Assembly: GCA_964653235.1 (NCBI GenBank)
Contig: CAZZCP010000030.1
Span: 1 to 26,171 of the forward strand
Direction of reading: 5' to 3'
DNA length: 26,171 nucleotides
Source of the DNA: CAZZCP01 sp964653235
GTDB taxonomy: Bacteria > Bdellovibrionota > Bdellovibrionia > Bdellovibrionales > UBA840
This document shows positions 1-6,656 of the stretch, piece after piece. Under the pieces are notes generated by a model. That model saw nothing but the letters and a program-made list of their open reading frames with translations. It was not told the DNA's origin and did no database searches. How positions within the stretch are numbered: the stretch's first letter is position 1; the number at the start of each line of letters is the position of its first letter. The position numbers were made by a program, and so were the translations under genes.

Positions 1-53
1 ATCGAAAGTGCGGTTCAAATACGAAAAAAAAGTGAAATAAAAGGGAGCAGCTA
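1..53 (-). repeat. Partial copy of the CTGCTCCC inverted-repeat element (one end only)
   Basis: The sequence at 31-53 is the same terminal repeat found at both ends of the elements at 5802-5975, 13305-13479 and 21213-21384. The A-run before it and the CTA after it match the right side of the 5802-5975 copy, so this is the TAGCTGCTCCC end of a minus-orientation copy. The rest lies left of the window. Confidence 0.8.
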
Positions 54-247
54 TTGGCTTTTTTTACTTCTGCTTTTGTGTTGTTGGCGCGTGTATTTAC
101 GAGTGCTTCTCCGACTTCCATTTGAGTAGAAAGCATGCTTTGAATATGCAAAGGCATCTGATGTCCGTCTTGAAAACGTATAAATAGATAATTGCAATAA
201 GCATTTGCAGAAGAGCCAATCAAATAGAATAACAGAAAAATTTTCAT
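1..247 (-). CDS. Small secreted protein of unknown function, open at the window edge
   Basis: Reading the minus strand from an ATG at 247 gives an uninterrupted frame of 82 codons to the window edge. The first 18 residues form a signal peptide (MKIFLLFYLIGSSANAYC), with likely cleavage after SANA. About residues 19-65 look like ordinary coding sequence, with DGHQMPLHIQSM and ANNTKAEVKKAN segments that I do not recognise. From about residue 66 the frame enters the terminal repeat of the element at 1-53 and encodes a low-complexity SCSLLFHFFF tail. The native C-terminus has therefore probably been replaced, or the element was recruited as coding sequence. It lies 81 nt downstream of rsmI on the same strand and may be co-transcribed with it. 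The ribosome binding site is weak. The exported location is well supported; the function is unknown. Confidence 0.55.
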   Translation of the reverse strand, partial: MKIFLLFYLIGSSANAYCNYLFIRFQDGHQMPLHIQSMLSTQMEVGEALVNTRANNTKAEVKKANSCSLLFHFFFVFEPHFR

Positions 248-328
248 GATCTTAGATTTAGTTAGAAAAGCGAGTAAAACATAGAAAAATTTTAAGTCTC
301 AAAGTATTTACAAATTCAATGGCAAGAT

Positions 329-997
329 TTACTGATTTTGCGAATAGAGCAGCAGCATAAACTCGGCTTTCTCGCGGGGGAGCTGAGAGAGTAAGTTTTT
401 AAGACTATCCTCTAAATAAATCTCATCTTCTGAAGTGCAATCCAAGGCCAATAGAGCTTTTCGATGCGGAAAAGTTCGTGAGAGCTCAGTTAGGGTTTTT
501 ACTAAGCGATAGGGAGTATCCATAAAGACCATGGCTCTTTTGTTTTTACTTAAGATCTTTAATCTTTCAATACGTTCTTCTCTTTGCTGGGGCAAAAAGC
601 CAATAAAGTCAAAGGTATTGATTCTTTCAGAACTCATACTCAAAAGACACATTAAGCTAGATGCTCCTGGCACAGGAGAAGTCTCGATATTTTCTTTTCG
701 GCAAAGCTTAACCAATTGATAGCCTGGGTCTTGAAAACTGGGGGTTCCCGCATCTGTAAAAAGGGCTACTTTTTTTTCTTTGCAGAGCTCAAAAATTTCT
801 TGAATATCCTGCTCATTGGAATGCTCGTTCAATACATAGAGGTCCTTGGTATTTAACAGATCGATGCTTTTTAAAAAGGCACGGGCGACTTTGGGCTCTT
901 CACCAACAAAGAGATCTGCTTCTTTTAGGCATTTTAGAGCTCTTGGGCTCAAATCCTCTGGGTTTCCGATGGGGGTTGCGATAAGAAATAAAGGCAT
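329..997 (-). CDS. rsmI: RsmI-family 16S rRNA 2'-O-methyltransferase, short form
   Basis: This 222-residue protein belongs to the tetrapyrrole-methylase-fold SAM enzymes related to RsmI, which methylates the ribose of C1402 in 16S rRNA. Visible family motifs are LFLIATPIGNPEDLSPRAL at the N-terminus, LFTDAGTPSFQDPGYQLV near residue 80, PVPGASS near 108 and FIGFLPQQ near 133. E. coli RsmI has about 286 residues, so this protein lacks most of the C-terminal region. The usual AEDTR motif is replaced by GEEPK. It may therefore be a divergent RsmI or the shorter RsmI-like group seen in some other phyla, and exact site specificity is inferred. It is divergent from thrS across a 133 bp gap. A TATATT-like -10 on the minus strand near 1050 could serve it. 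Confidence 0.75.
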   Translation of the reverse strand: MPLFLIATPIGNPEDLSPRALKCLKEADLFVGEEPKVARAFLKSIDLLNTKDLYVLNEHSNEQDIQEIFELCKEKKVALFTDAGTPSFQDPGYQLVKLCRKENIETSPVPGASSLMCLLSMSSERINTFDFIGFLPQQREERIERLKILSKNKRAMVFMDTPYRLVKTLTELSRTFPHRKALLALDCTSEDEIYLEDSLKNLLSQLPREKAEFMLLLYSQNQ

Positions 998-1021
998 AGA
1001 TCATTTTCTCTATCTTAGGCC

Positions 1022-1049
1022 TTGAAAAAAAGGCTTTTTTGAATAATAT
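1022..1049 (+). promoter_or_regulatory. Possible thrS promoter
   Basis: TTGAAA at 1022-1027 is followed after 16 bp by TAATAT at 1044-1049, about 80 bp upstream of thrS. The same bases also form a weak GCCTT/AAGGC hairpin followed by six Ts (1019-1040), so the reading is ambiguous. Confidence 0.3.
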
Positions 1050-1130
1050 ATAACGCATGCTAGTTAAGAAGAATCTAAATTCAACTATTAAAACCATCTC
1101 TTCGGCCCATCCCATGAAGAAAGCATAATT

Positions 1131-3080
1131 ATGTCAAACATTCGAATTTTACTCGCTGATAAATCTGAGAAGCGGTTTAGCGAGCCGCCAACAGCACTAG
1201 ATGTCGCGAAAAGTATTTCTGAAGGACTTGCACGTGAAACTCTAGGTTACAAGAAAAACGGTGAAAGCGAAATAAAAGACCTTCGTGATCTTCTACAAGA
1301 TGGCGATCAGATTGAACTTGTTACTAGCAAAGCGGAAGATGGCTTAGAAGTTATTCGTCACTCTGCAGCCCATATCATGGCCCAAGCGGTGCAAGAGCTT
1401 TGGCCAGAGATTCAAGTGACCATTGGTCCAGTTATAGAAGATGGTTTTTATTACGATTTCTATAGTGAAGAGAAGCAATTTCACCCTGAAGATCTAGACA
1501 AAATTGAAGATAAGATGAAAGAGATCGTAAAGCGAAAACTCAACATCGAAAAAGAAGTCTGGCCCAAACAAAAGGCCATCGATACTTTCCGTGAAATGGG
1601 TGAGAACTTCAAGGTGCAAATCATTCAAGACTTGGGAGTTGATGAGGTTTCAATATACAAACAAGGAGATTGGTTCGATCTCTGCAGTGGACCTCATGCG
1701 CAAAGTACCGGGCAAATCAAATCACTGAAAGTCTTGTCTTTGGCAGGATCTTACTGGCGCGGTGATGAAACTCGTGAACATCTACAAAGAATCTATGCTA
1801 CTGCCTTTGCCGATAAAAAAGATCTGCGTGAGCATTTAGAGCGGCTCGAAGAGGCCAAAAAGCGCGATCATCGAAAACTGGGAAAAGAACTCGGATTGTT
1901 TCAGTTTTCTCAACTCTCTCCTGGCGCACCCTTTTTTACAGGGCATGGGAGTATTGTGTACAACCAACTTCAAGATTACGTTCGTGAACTTTATAGAGAC
2001 TATGGCTATGACGAAGTGATTACTCCGCAAATTTTTGATGTGGAACTCTTCAAAAAATCGGGTCACTACGGCAACTACTCTGACAATATGTATTTTACCG
2101 AAGTCGAAAAGGGCGAGTTTTCTGTCAAACCCATGAACTGTCCAGGTCATTGTGTAATGTTCGGAGCCCATAGATACTCTTACAAAGAGCTACCTGTACG
2201 TATTGCTGATTTTGGCCGGCTTCACCGCTACGAAAGAAGTGGAGTGATGCATGGTCTGACTCGTGTGAGAAGTTTTTGCCAAGATGATGCCCATATATTT
2301 TGTACTGAAGAGCAGTTGCAAGGCGAGTTTGAAGATTTTATGAAAATGCTAGATGCTGCCTACCATACTTTGGGTTTGACCGAATACAAAGTCTATCTCT
2401 CCACTCGTCCTGAGAAACGTGTAGGATCAGATGAAGTCTGGGATAAAGCAGAAAAAACTCTTGCCGATGGCTTGAATCACTTGAAAATCCCTTTTGAAAT
2501 TCAAGAGGGAGAGGGTGCTTTTTATGGGCCCAAGGTTGAAATCATTATCAGTGATGCTTTGAAGCGGGAATGGCAAATGGGGACGATACAATGCGATTTT
2601 GTAATGCCAGAAAGATTTGAACTTAAATATGTCGGTGAAGACAATTCAGAACATCAACCCGTAATGCTTCACCGAGCTGTGCTTGGATCTTTAGAAAGAT
2701 TTATCGGCGTCTATCTTGAGCACACTGCGGGTAAACTGCCCACTTGGCTCTGCCCTGTGCAGGTGCAAATACTCAATGTGACTGACCGCCAGGCAGAATT
2801 TTGTAAAGAACTTGAGCAAGCCTTGAAAAAGGCAGGGGTACGGGTTCATTTTGATGATAGAAATGAAAAATTGGGATTTAAAATCCGTGAGGCGACTTTA
2901 AAAAAGATTCCTTATATGATTATTGCTGGGGATAAAGAACTCGAATCTGGTAAGATCTCGATTCGACTTCGAGATGCATCGACCATCGATGATCTTGAAA
3001 TGGATACTTTTATAGATGAAATTCAAACAGAGATTCTAGAGCGAAAGCTAGATTCTCCCTATGCTGCAAAGCCTGAATAG
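1131..3080 (+). CDS. thrS: Threonyl-tRNA synthetase
   Basis: Full-length class II aminoacyl-tRNA synthetase (649 residues, close to the usual 640) that charges tRNA-Thr in the cytoplasm. It has an N-terminal TGS domain (about 1-62) and a second editing domain opening with HSAAHIMAQAV. The catalytic core has motif 2 in FGRLHRYERSG and motif 3 in PVMLHRAVLGSLERF, and an anticodon-binding domain follows. The expected zinc ligands of the family are visible: Cys in NCPGHC, His in DDAHIFC and His in MLHRA. The ATG at 1131 gives the expected TGS start and is preceded only by a weak purine-rich site (GAAGAAAG). Its stop codon TAG overlaps the Shine-Dalgarno of infC, so the two genes are translationally linked, in the conserved thrS-infC order. 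Confidence 0.97.
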   Translation: MSNIRILLADKSEKRFSEPPTALDVAKSISEGLARETLGYKKNGESEIKDLRDLLQDGDQIELVTSKAEDGLEVIRHSAAHIMAQAVQELWPEIQVTIGPVIEDGFYYDFYSEEKQFHPEDLDKIEDKMKEIVKRKLNIEKEVWPKQKAIDTFREMGENFKVQIIQDLGVDEVSIYKQGDWFDLCSGPHAQSTGQIKSLKVLSLAGSYWRGDETREHLQRIYATAFADKKDLREHLERLEEAKKRDHRKLGKELGLFQFSQLSPGAPFFTGHGSIVYNQLQDYVRELYRDYGYDEVITPQIFDVELFKKSGHYGNYSDNMYFTEVEKGEFSVKPMNCPGHCVMFGAHRYSYKELPVRIADFGRLHRYERSGVMHGLTRVRSFCQDDAHIFCTEEQLQGEFEDFMKMLDAAYHTLGLTEYKVYLSTRPEKRVGSDEVWDKAEKTLADGLNHLKIPFEIQEGEGAFYGPKVEIIISDALKREWQMGTIQCDFVMPERFELKYVGEDNSEHQPVMLHRAVLGSLERFIGVYLEHTAGKLPTWLCPVQVQILNVTDRQAEFCKELEQALKKAGVRVHFDDRNEKLGFKIREATLKKIPYMIIAGDKELESGKISIRLRDASTIDDLEMDTFIDEIQTEILERKLDSPYAAKPE

Positions 3081-3092
3081 GAGGTATTTATC
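3079..3092 (+). promoter_or_regulatory. infC ribosome binding site with ATC start codon
   Basis: AGGAGG at 3079-3084 overlaps the thrS stop codon. Five bases later comes ATC (3090-3092), in frame with infC. This strong site fits the ATC and not the ATG at 3144, which has no Shine-Dalgarno close upstream. Confidence 0.75.
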
Positions 3093-3677
3093 AAAGGCAG
3101 AGGAAAAGACAGAGAAAGACCACAGAAGACCCGAATCAATAATATGATTCGTATACCAGAAATTCGAGTGATAGGTGCTGACGGCAAAATGATTGGTATC
3201 GTTAAAACCGCTAAGGCAATGCAAATGGCCGAAGAAGAAGGTTTGGATTTGGTTGAAGTGGCTCCCAATGCAAAGCCTCCCACATGTAAAATCATGGACT
3301 ATGGTAAATATCTCTATGAGCAAAAGAAAAAGGCCCAAGAGAGCAAGAAAAAGCAAAGCGTGGTTTCGATCAAGGAGTTGCAAGTACGTCCTAGAACCGA
3401 TGTTCACGATCGCAATGTAAAGATCAAAAAAGCTCGCAAGTTTATTCTGGAAGGCGACAAAGTAAGATTCAATATGCGCTTTCGCGGTCGAGAAATGGCA
3501 CACCAGCAATTGGGCCGAGAACTTTTGCTTTCGATGGTCGAAGAAATCAAAGATATCTGCCAAGTCGAAGCGGCCCCTAAAATGGAAGGCCATCAACTCT
3601 ATGTGATTCTTGCGCCAGATAAGGTCAAGATAGAGGCCTATGAGAAAGAAGCGAAGAATTCAGATGCGGAAGCATAG
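3090..3677 (+). CDS. infC: Translation initiation factor IF-3, ATC start
   Basis: IF-3 binds the 30S subunit, prevents premature 50S joining and checks the start codon. From ATC the protein has 195 residues. It begins (M)KGRGKDRERPQKTRINNMIR, which matches the usual basic IF-3 N-terminus that ends in RIN and then IR.PEVR. Starting at ATG 3144 would delete that segment. The N-domain (VIGADGKMIGI, DLVEVAPNAKPPTCKIMDYGK), the lysine-rich linker and the C-domain (VKIKKARKFILEGDKV, FRGREMAHQQLG) are all present. Rare start codons are a known feature of infC: E. coli uses ATT, which IF-3 itself discriminates against, giving autoregulation. The same control is inferred here. A strong hairpin terminator follows the stop codon, so rpmI is not simply co-transcribed. 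Confidence 0.93.
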   Translation: MKGRGKDRERPQKTRINNMIRIPEIRVIGADGKMIGIVKTAKAMQMAEEEGLDLVEVAPNAKPPTCKIMDYGKYLYEQKKKAQESKKKQSVVSIKELQVRPRTDVHDRNVKIKKARKFILEGDKVRFNMRFRGREMAHQQLGRELLLSMVEEIKDICQVEAAPKMEGHQLYVILAPDKVKIEAYEKEAKNSDAEA

Positions 3678-3704
3678 GCTGTAATTTTTACAGCTTTTGC
3701 TTTT
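3678..3704 (+). terminator. Rho-independent terminator after infC
   Basis: Perfect 7 bp stem GCTGTAA/TTACAGC (3678-3684 and 3688-3694) with a TTT loop, starting at the base after the infC stop codon and followed by TTTTGCTTTTG. It would end the thrS-infC transcript. Confidence 0.85.
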
Positions 3705-3860
3705 GTCTTGTCACATTTAATGTCTAATCAATATCTAACTTAATTTCTTCTATTACATTCACTTATGAAACATATTCATTTTTTCTGCTGTCACAGAAGA
3801 CATGTGATTTTAGTTGTTTAGCCCTTAAACTGAGCTTTCATTTTATTGGAAAGCGATTTT

Positions 3861-5207
3861 ATGAAACGGGCCTTTACTTTTTTTGTTTTCTTAAGCTTAC
3901 TAAGCTATGCTTCAAATGTATTGGCATCTTCTTGTTATGAACTCTTTTTACCAAAAGACTATGCCATTACATCATTTCATCTCACCAAAAATCTAAGTCC
4001 GAGATACAGCTCAAATGCTTTAGATGCTTTGAAAATCGCAAAGAGAATCAATCTTGAATTGGTTGGCAAACGCAGAAATTTAGAAGAGCAGCATATTCAG
4101 TACTACGCAGAACTTCTGCCAAACTTTCTAAAGATCCTTGATCAAATTGATTTTCAAAGACTAGATCTGAATTCTCGTGCAGAAAGAGCAATGCGAGAAA
4201 TCAATGATAGGATGTCGGGCTTAAATCTAAGAACCAATGAAAGTGAATACTTAGATTTGGGTCGTTATAGAGCAAGTCTTAGTGAAGTTCATAAAATTGA
4301 TTTAGATCCTGCAAATATTCGCAGTGCAGTTTTAGAAGCTATATCGTCTAAACAAGTCACGGTAGAGTTCTTTTTTGTTCATATTGGAAAAATTCTGCTT
4401 TTAGAGAGCATCTCAAAAAGTATTTCAGAAAATGGTAATATTACAGCTCTTACTTTAGGTATGCATTTTGAGGAGTTTGCGAGAATACCGACCGAGGTAA
4501 GACGTATTGTCGAAAAAGGCCTAATGCCTCTAATGTTATTCAACTTTACAGATGTGCAAATGTTTTCTGAATTGTGGCAAAGAGGTATCATGCCCGTGAG
4601 TTTGAATGATCGTGTTTTCGGTGTTTACGATGGCTTTAAAGAGTACTTTCACCGAGGAAGATTTAAATTTATAGTTCATGAAATTGCTCATGCCAATACC
4701 ATGACTCGGATATTTGCTGATATTCGAGAAATGATTGAAGCAAGGTCTAGTCATCTAAGTCCAATCGAAGTTCGTCGTGCAAGCTTATCTGCCTTTCAAA
4801 ATTTTGTAAAAGCCAAAAAATCTGCTATCAATCTAAAATTTAGAAATGACAGAAAAGAATTGGCTCATAATCTTTTTTGGTTCTTTATTCATGAGGTTAT
4901 GAGAAGTGATGGACCTACAATTGCAGAGTTGATCTATCGATTTCAATATGGTGTAAGCCCTGCGGTGGCTCGTGGTGTCTCAGTGTCAGCGAAAACTCGC
5001 GAAGAATATATAGCCCAGGTTCATTCTTTCTTTTTGAATCGAAATAGTGCTCATAGAAATGAACTTTTCGATCATGACCAATTTGCTTTTGTGATTCCAG
5101 CCAGCTTTGGATTAACTTCAAGAAGTGACTTTGTGAAAATGGATAGATTTCCCAGATTCAAAAACACTTATTACGATGTGTTGAATTTAATCGTAGGTCT
5201 TCCTTAG
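3861..5207 (+). CDS. Exported protein with HEIAH zinc-protease-like motif, unknown function
   Basis: I do not recognise this 448-residue protein. The ATG at 3861 is preferred over the TTG at 3846 because GGAAAG lies at a good distance and the protein then opens with a clean signal peptide (MKRAFTFFVFLSLLSYASNV, cleavage near VLASS). At residues 273-277 it carries HEIAH, the HExxH pattern in which two histidines bind zinc and the glutamate acts as catalytic base in many metallopeptidases. The flanks (FKFIVHEIAHANTMTRI) are helical and hydrophobic, as in that family. A second HE pair occurs in WFFIHEVMRSDG. The role as a protease is inferred from one short motif only. It lies between infC and rpmI, genes normally adjacent, and has its own transcription unit after the infC terminator. 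It is convergent with the lipoprotein gene at 5244-5705. Confidence 0.75.
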   Translation: MKRAFTFFVFLSLLSYASNVLASSCYELFLPKDYAITSFHLTKNLSPRYSSNALDALKIAKRINLELVGKRRNLEEQHIQYYAELLPNFLKILDQIDFQRLDLNSRAERAMREINDRMSGLNLRTNESEYLDLGRYRASLSEVHKIDLDPANIRSAVLEAISSKQVTVEFFFVHIGKILLLESISKSISENGNITALTLGMHFEEFARIPTEVRRIVEKGLMPLMLFNFTDVQMFSELWQRGIMPVSLNDRVFGVYDGFKEYFHRGRFKFIVHEIAHANTMTRIFADIREMIEARSSHLSPIEVRRASLSAFQNFVKAKKSAINLKFRNDRKELAHNLFWFFIHEVMRSDGPTIAELIYRFQYGVSPAVARGVSVSAKTREEYIAQVHSFFLNRNSAHRNELFDHDQFAFVIPASFGLTSRSDFVKMDRFPRFKNTYYDVLNLIVGLP

Positions 5208-5243
5208 TTTCTTTATAAATTAAGAGCTTGGACTGTTGTAATT

Positions 5244-5705
5244 TCAATCACAAATCACAGCGGTGAAACTGCCATTCACCCTATTGTTTTTATCGAGCTC
5301 AGCATAGATGCCGCCGCGAGCGATTCCATCTCCAACACTATCTATACGTAGCAGTCCCGTTTCGGCAACGACTATCGCTGCACCTACAAAACTGACTTTT
5401 TTAGCATCACCCAGTTCGATTTCGCCCTCTTCAAGGGGCATGCTAAACAACAACATTCGATCACTGCTTAAAAAAGGGTCACAAAGATTTTCTGCGGCTT
5501 GATCCATCAACTGAAAGTAGGCAATGCCGCCGGCAATTTCGATTCGTGCACTTTCAAATGCCCACTCCTCTCCCTCAAATAGGCCTTGAGCTAAAGATTG
5601 TGAAATTGGGTCTTCTGGTGAAACGAGCACGGGAGCTTGTCCTCGACCGCTCTCTGCGCAAGCAGATAAAAGCGATAACAGAGCTATGAAGATCAAACTT
5701 TTCAT
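5244..5705 (-). CDS. Small lipoprotein of unknown function
   Basis: A 153-residue protein with a clear lipoprotein signal. MKSLIFIALLSLLSAC ends in an LSAC lipobox, so the mature protein would start at Cys16 and be lipid-anchored in the envelope. The mature part is acidic (EGEEWAFESARIEIAGG, LEEGEIELGD) and shows alternating beta-type segments with glycine turns. It ends in GSFTAVICD, and an internal Cys in ENLCDP could pair with the final Cys; this is inference. I see no known domain. It is convergent with the HEIAH protein, 36 nt away, and divergent from rpmI across a 397 bp region that holds a repeat element. No strong terminator is visible in the 36 nt. Confidence 0.75.
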   Translation of the reverse strand: MKSLIFIALLSLLSACAESGRGQAPVLVSPEDPISQSLAQGLFEGEEWAFESARIEIAGGIAYFQLMDQAAENLCDPFLSSDRMLLFSMPLEEGEIELGDAKKVSFVGAAIVVAETGLLRIDSVGDGIARGGIYAELDKNNRVNGSFTAVICD

Positions 5706-5801
5706 ACTTCCCCCTTGTGAAACTATCGGCTTAGGCCGAGTCTAAGTTTATAAATATATGAAAATATTCATTTTTTTGATTTTTTGTTGATATTCTTTAC
5801 A

Positions 5802-5975
5802 AACTGCTCCCTTTAATTTCACTTTTGCTTTCGGTCCGAAAGGGCTAAGTATAGAAAATATCTAATGTATTCTATCTGTAAATCTTTAAAATTTATGCAT
5901 TCTAAGAAGAGTATCCTAAATCATTGAAACTAGGATTCGATTTTGAAAAAAAAGTGAAATAAAAGGGAGCAGCTA
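5802..5975 (-). repeat. CTGCTCCC inverted-repeat element, copy A (minus orientation)
   Basis: A 174 bp element. The arms 5804-5826 and 5951-5973 are inverted repeats matching at 22 of 23 positions from CTGCTCCC inward. On the minus strand it contains the same landmarks as copies B and C, in the same order: CTTAGAATGCAT, an ATTAGATATTTTCTAT block, a small hairpin centred on CGGACCG (5828-5842), then the second arm. It occupies the intergenic space upstream of rpmI. No reading frame of note lies inside. Confidence 0.85.
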
Positions 5976-5995
5976 GAAAGTTTTAGACAAAGCAC

Positions 5996-6024
5996 TTGTC
6001 AAAATGCAGAAAAATTGCCATATT
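5996..6024 (+). promoter_or_regulatory. Sigma70-type promoter for rpmI-rplT-mevalonate operon
   Basis: TTGTCA (5996-6001), a 17 bp spacer, then CATATT (6019-6024), starting 20 bp after element A. It predicts a start near 6031 and a leader of about 70 nt. Confidence 0.6.
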
Positions 6025-6058
6025 CGCCAACTACATTGCTTGGATGGGCCCCCAAAGA

Positions 6059-6079
6059 GTTCGGCAAATTGCCTTGAAC
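6059..6079 (+). promoter_or_regulatory. Hairpin in the rpmI leader
   Basis: GTTC-GGC/GCC-GAAC can pair around an AAATT loop with a TT bulge, ending 14 bases before the rpmI Shine-Dalgarno AGGAG. In other bacteria rpmI-rplT leaders are bound by L20 for autoregulation. Whether this hairpin takes that role is inference. Confidence 0.3.
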
Positions 6080-6102
6080 CGCCCGCCTAGTTAGGAGAAA
6101 CA

Positions 6103-6297
6103 ATGCCAAAAATGAAAACTCATTCAGGAGCAAAAAAGCGATTGCGAGTTTTGTCTTCTGGAAAAGTAAAGCGAAAGCAACAGGGTCGTCGCCACTTACT
6201 CTCTCACATGTCGAGAAAAAGAAAATTGCACCTTCGTGATCAAGCCTATGTTGATCCAGCAAACATGCGCCAAATTGAGCGCCAATTGGTAATATAG
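6103..6297 (+). CDS. rpmI: 50S ribosomal protein L35
   Basis: A 64-residue, very basic protein with the family opening MPKMKTHSGAKKRLRVLSSG. It also has the GKVKRKQQGRRHLLSHMSRKR stretch that contacts 23S rRNA. The length is normal. The start is fixed by AGGAG seven bases upstream. The stop codon is followed after 9 nt by rplT, the standard pairing. It is unusual that infC is not the immediate neighbour: 2.4 kb with two exported-protein genes and a repeat element lie between, and rpmI has its own promoter (5996-6024). Confidence 0.97.
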   Translation: MPKMKTHSGAKKRLRVLSSGKVKRKQQGRRHLLSHMSRKRKLHLRDQAYVDPANMRQIERQLVI

Positions 6298-6306
6298 GAG
6301 TAAGAT

Positions 6307-6651
6307 ATGAGAGCAAAAAGAGGTGTTAAAGCACGTCGCAGACGCAATAAAGTACTAAAAAGAGCTAAAGGCTATTATTCTGCGGGCAGTAGATCCTACA
6401 CCATTGCAGTTGAAAAAAATGATCGCGGTTTGGCCTATGCCTATCGTGACCGTAAGGTAAAAAAGAGAGAGTTTCGTAAGCTTTGGACGATACGTATCAA
6501 TGCTGCAGCACGCGCTAATGGAACGACCTATTCTCGCTTGATTGGAGCTTTGAACAAGTCAGACATTGATCTCGATCGCAAAATTCTTGCTGATTTAGCG
6601 GTCAATGATGAAAAAGCATTTGCCGAAATCTGCCAAAAGCTTCTAGCATAA
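6307..6651 (+). CDS. rplT: 50S ribosomal protein L20
   Basis: A 114-residue protein that binds 23S rRNA early in 50S assembly. It opens with MRAKRGVKARRRRNKVLKRA, then AKGYYSAGSRSYTIA and RKLWTIRINAAARANG, all typical of L20, including the long basic N-terminal helix. GGAGTAAG precedes the ATG. In several bacteria L20 also represses translation of its own operon. It is followed after only 5 nt by the isopentenyl-diphosphate isomerase gene, so ribosomal and isoprenoid genes are probably on one transcript. The usual downstream pheS-pheT pair is absent. Confidence 0.97.
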   Translation: MRAKRGVKARRRRNKVLKRAKGYYSAGSRSYTIAVEKNDRGLAYAYRDRKVKKREFRKLWTIRINAAARANGTTYSRLIGALNKSDIDLDRKILADLAVNDEKAFAEICQKLLA

Positions 6652-6656
6652 AAAAT

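Noticed and set aside
1019..1040. Hairpin GCCTT/AAGGC plus six Ts before thrS as a terminator or attenuator
   Set aside because: Only a 5 bp AT-containing stem, no plus-strand gene upstream to terminate, and it overlaps a possible promoter. Too weak to call.
3048..3596. 182-codon minus-strand frame over infC
   Set aside because: Lies entirely opposite infC and the thrS end, is rich in His and Phe, and shows no family motif. It is a shadow of the infC coding strand.
3708..3737. Promoter TTGTCA with ATATCT for the HEIAH protein gene
   Set aside because: The -35 is good but no convincing -10 lies at 16-18 bp, so it was not annotated.
5790..5985. Target-site duplication around element A
   Set aside because: I compared flanks of copies A, B and C and saw no convincing direct repeat, so I do not claim a transposition signature.
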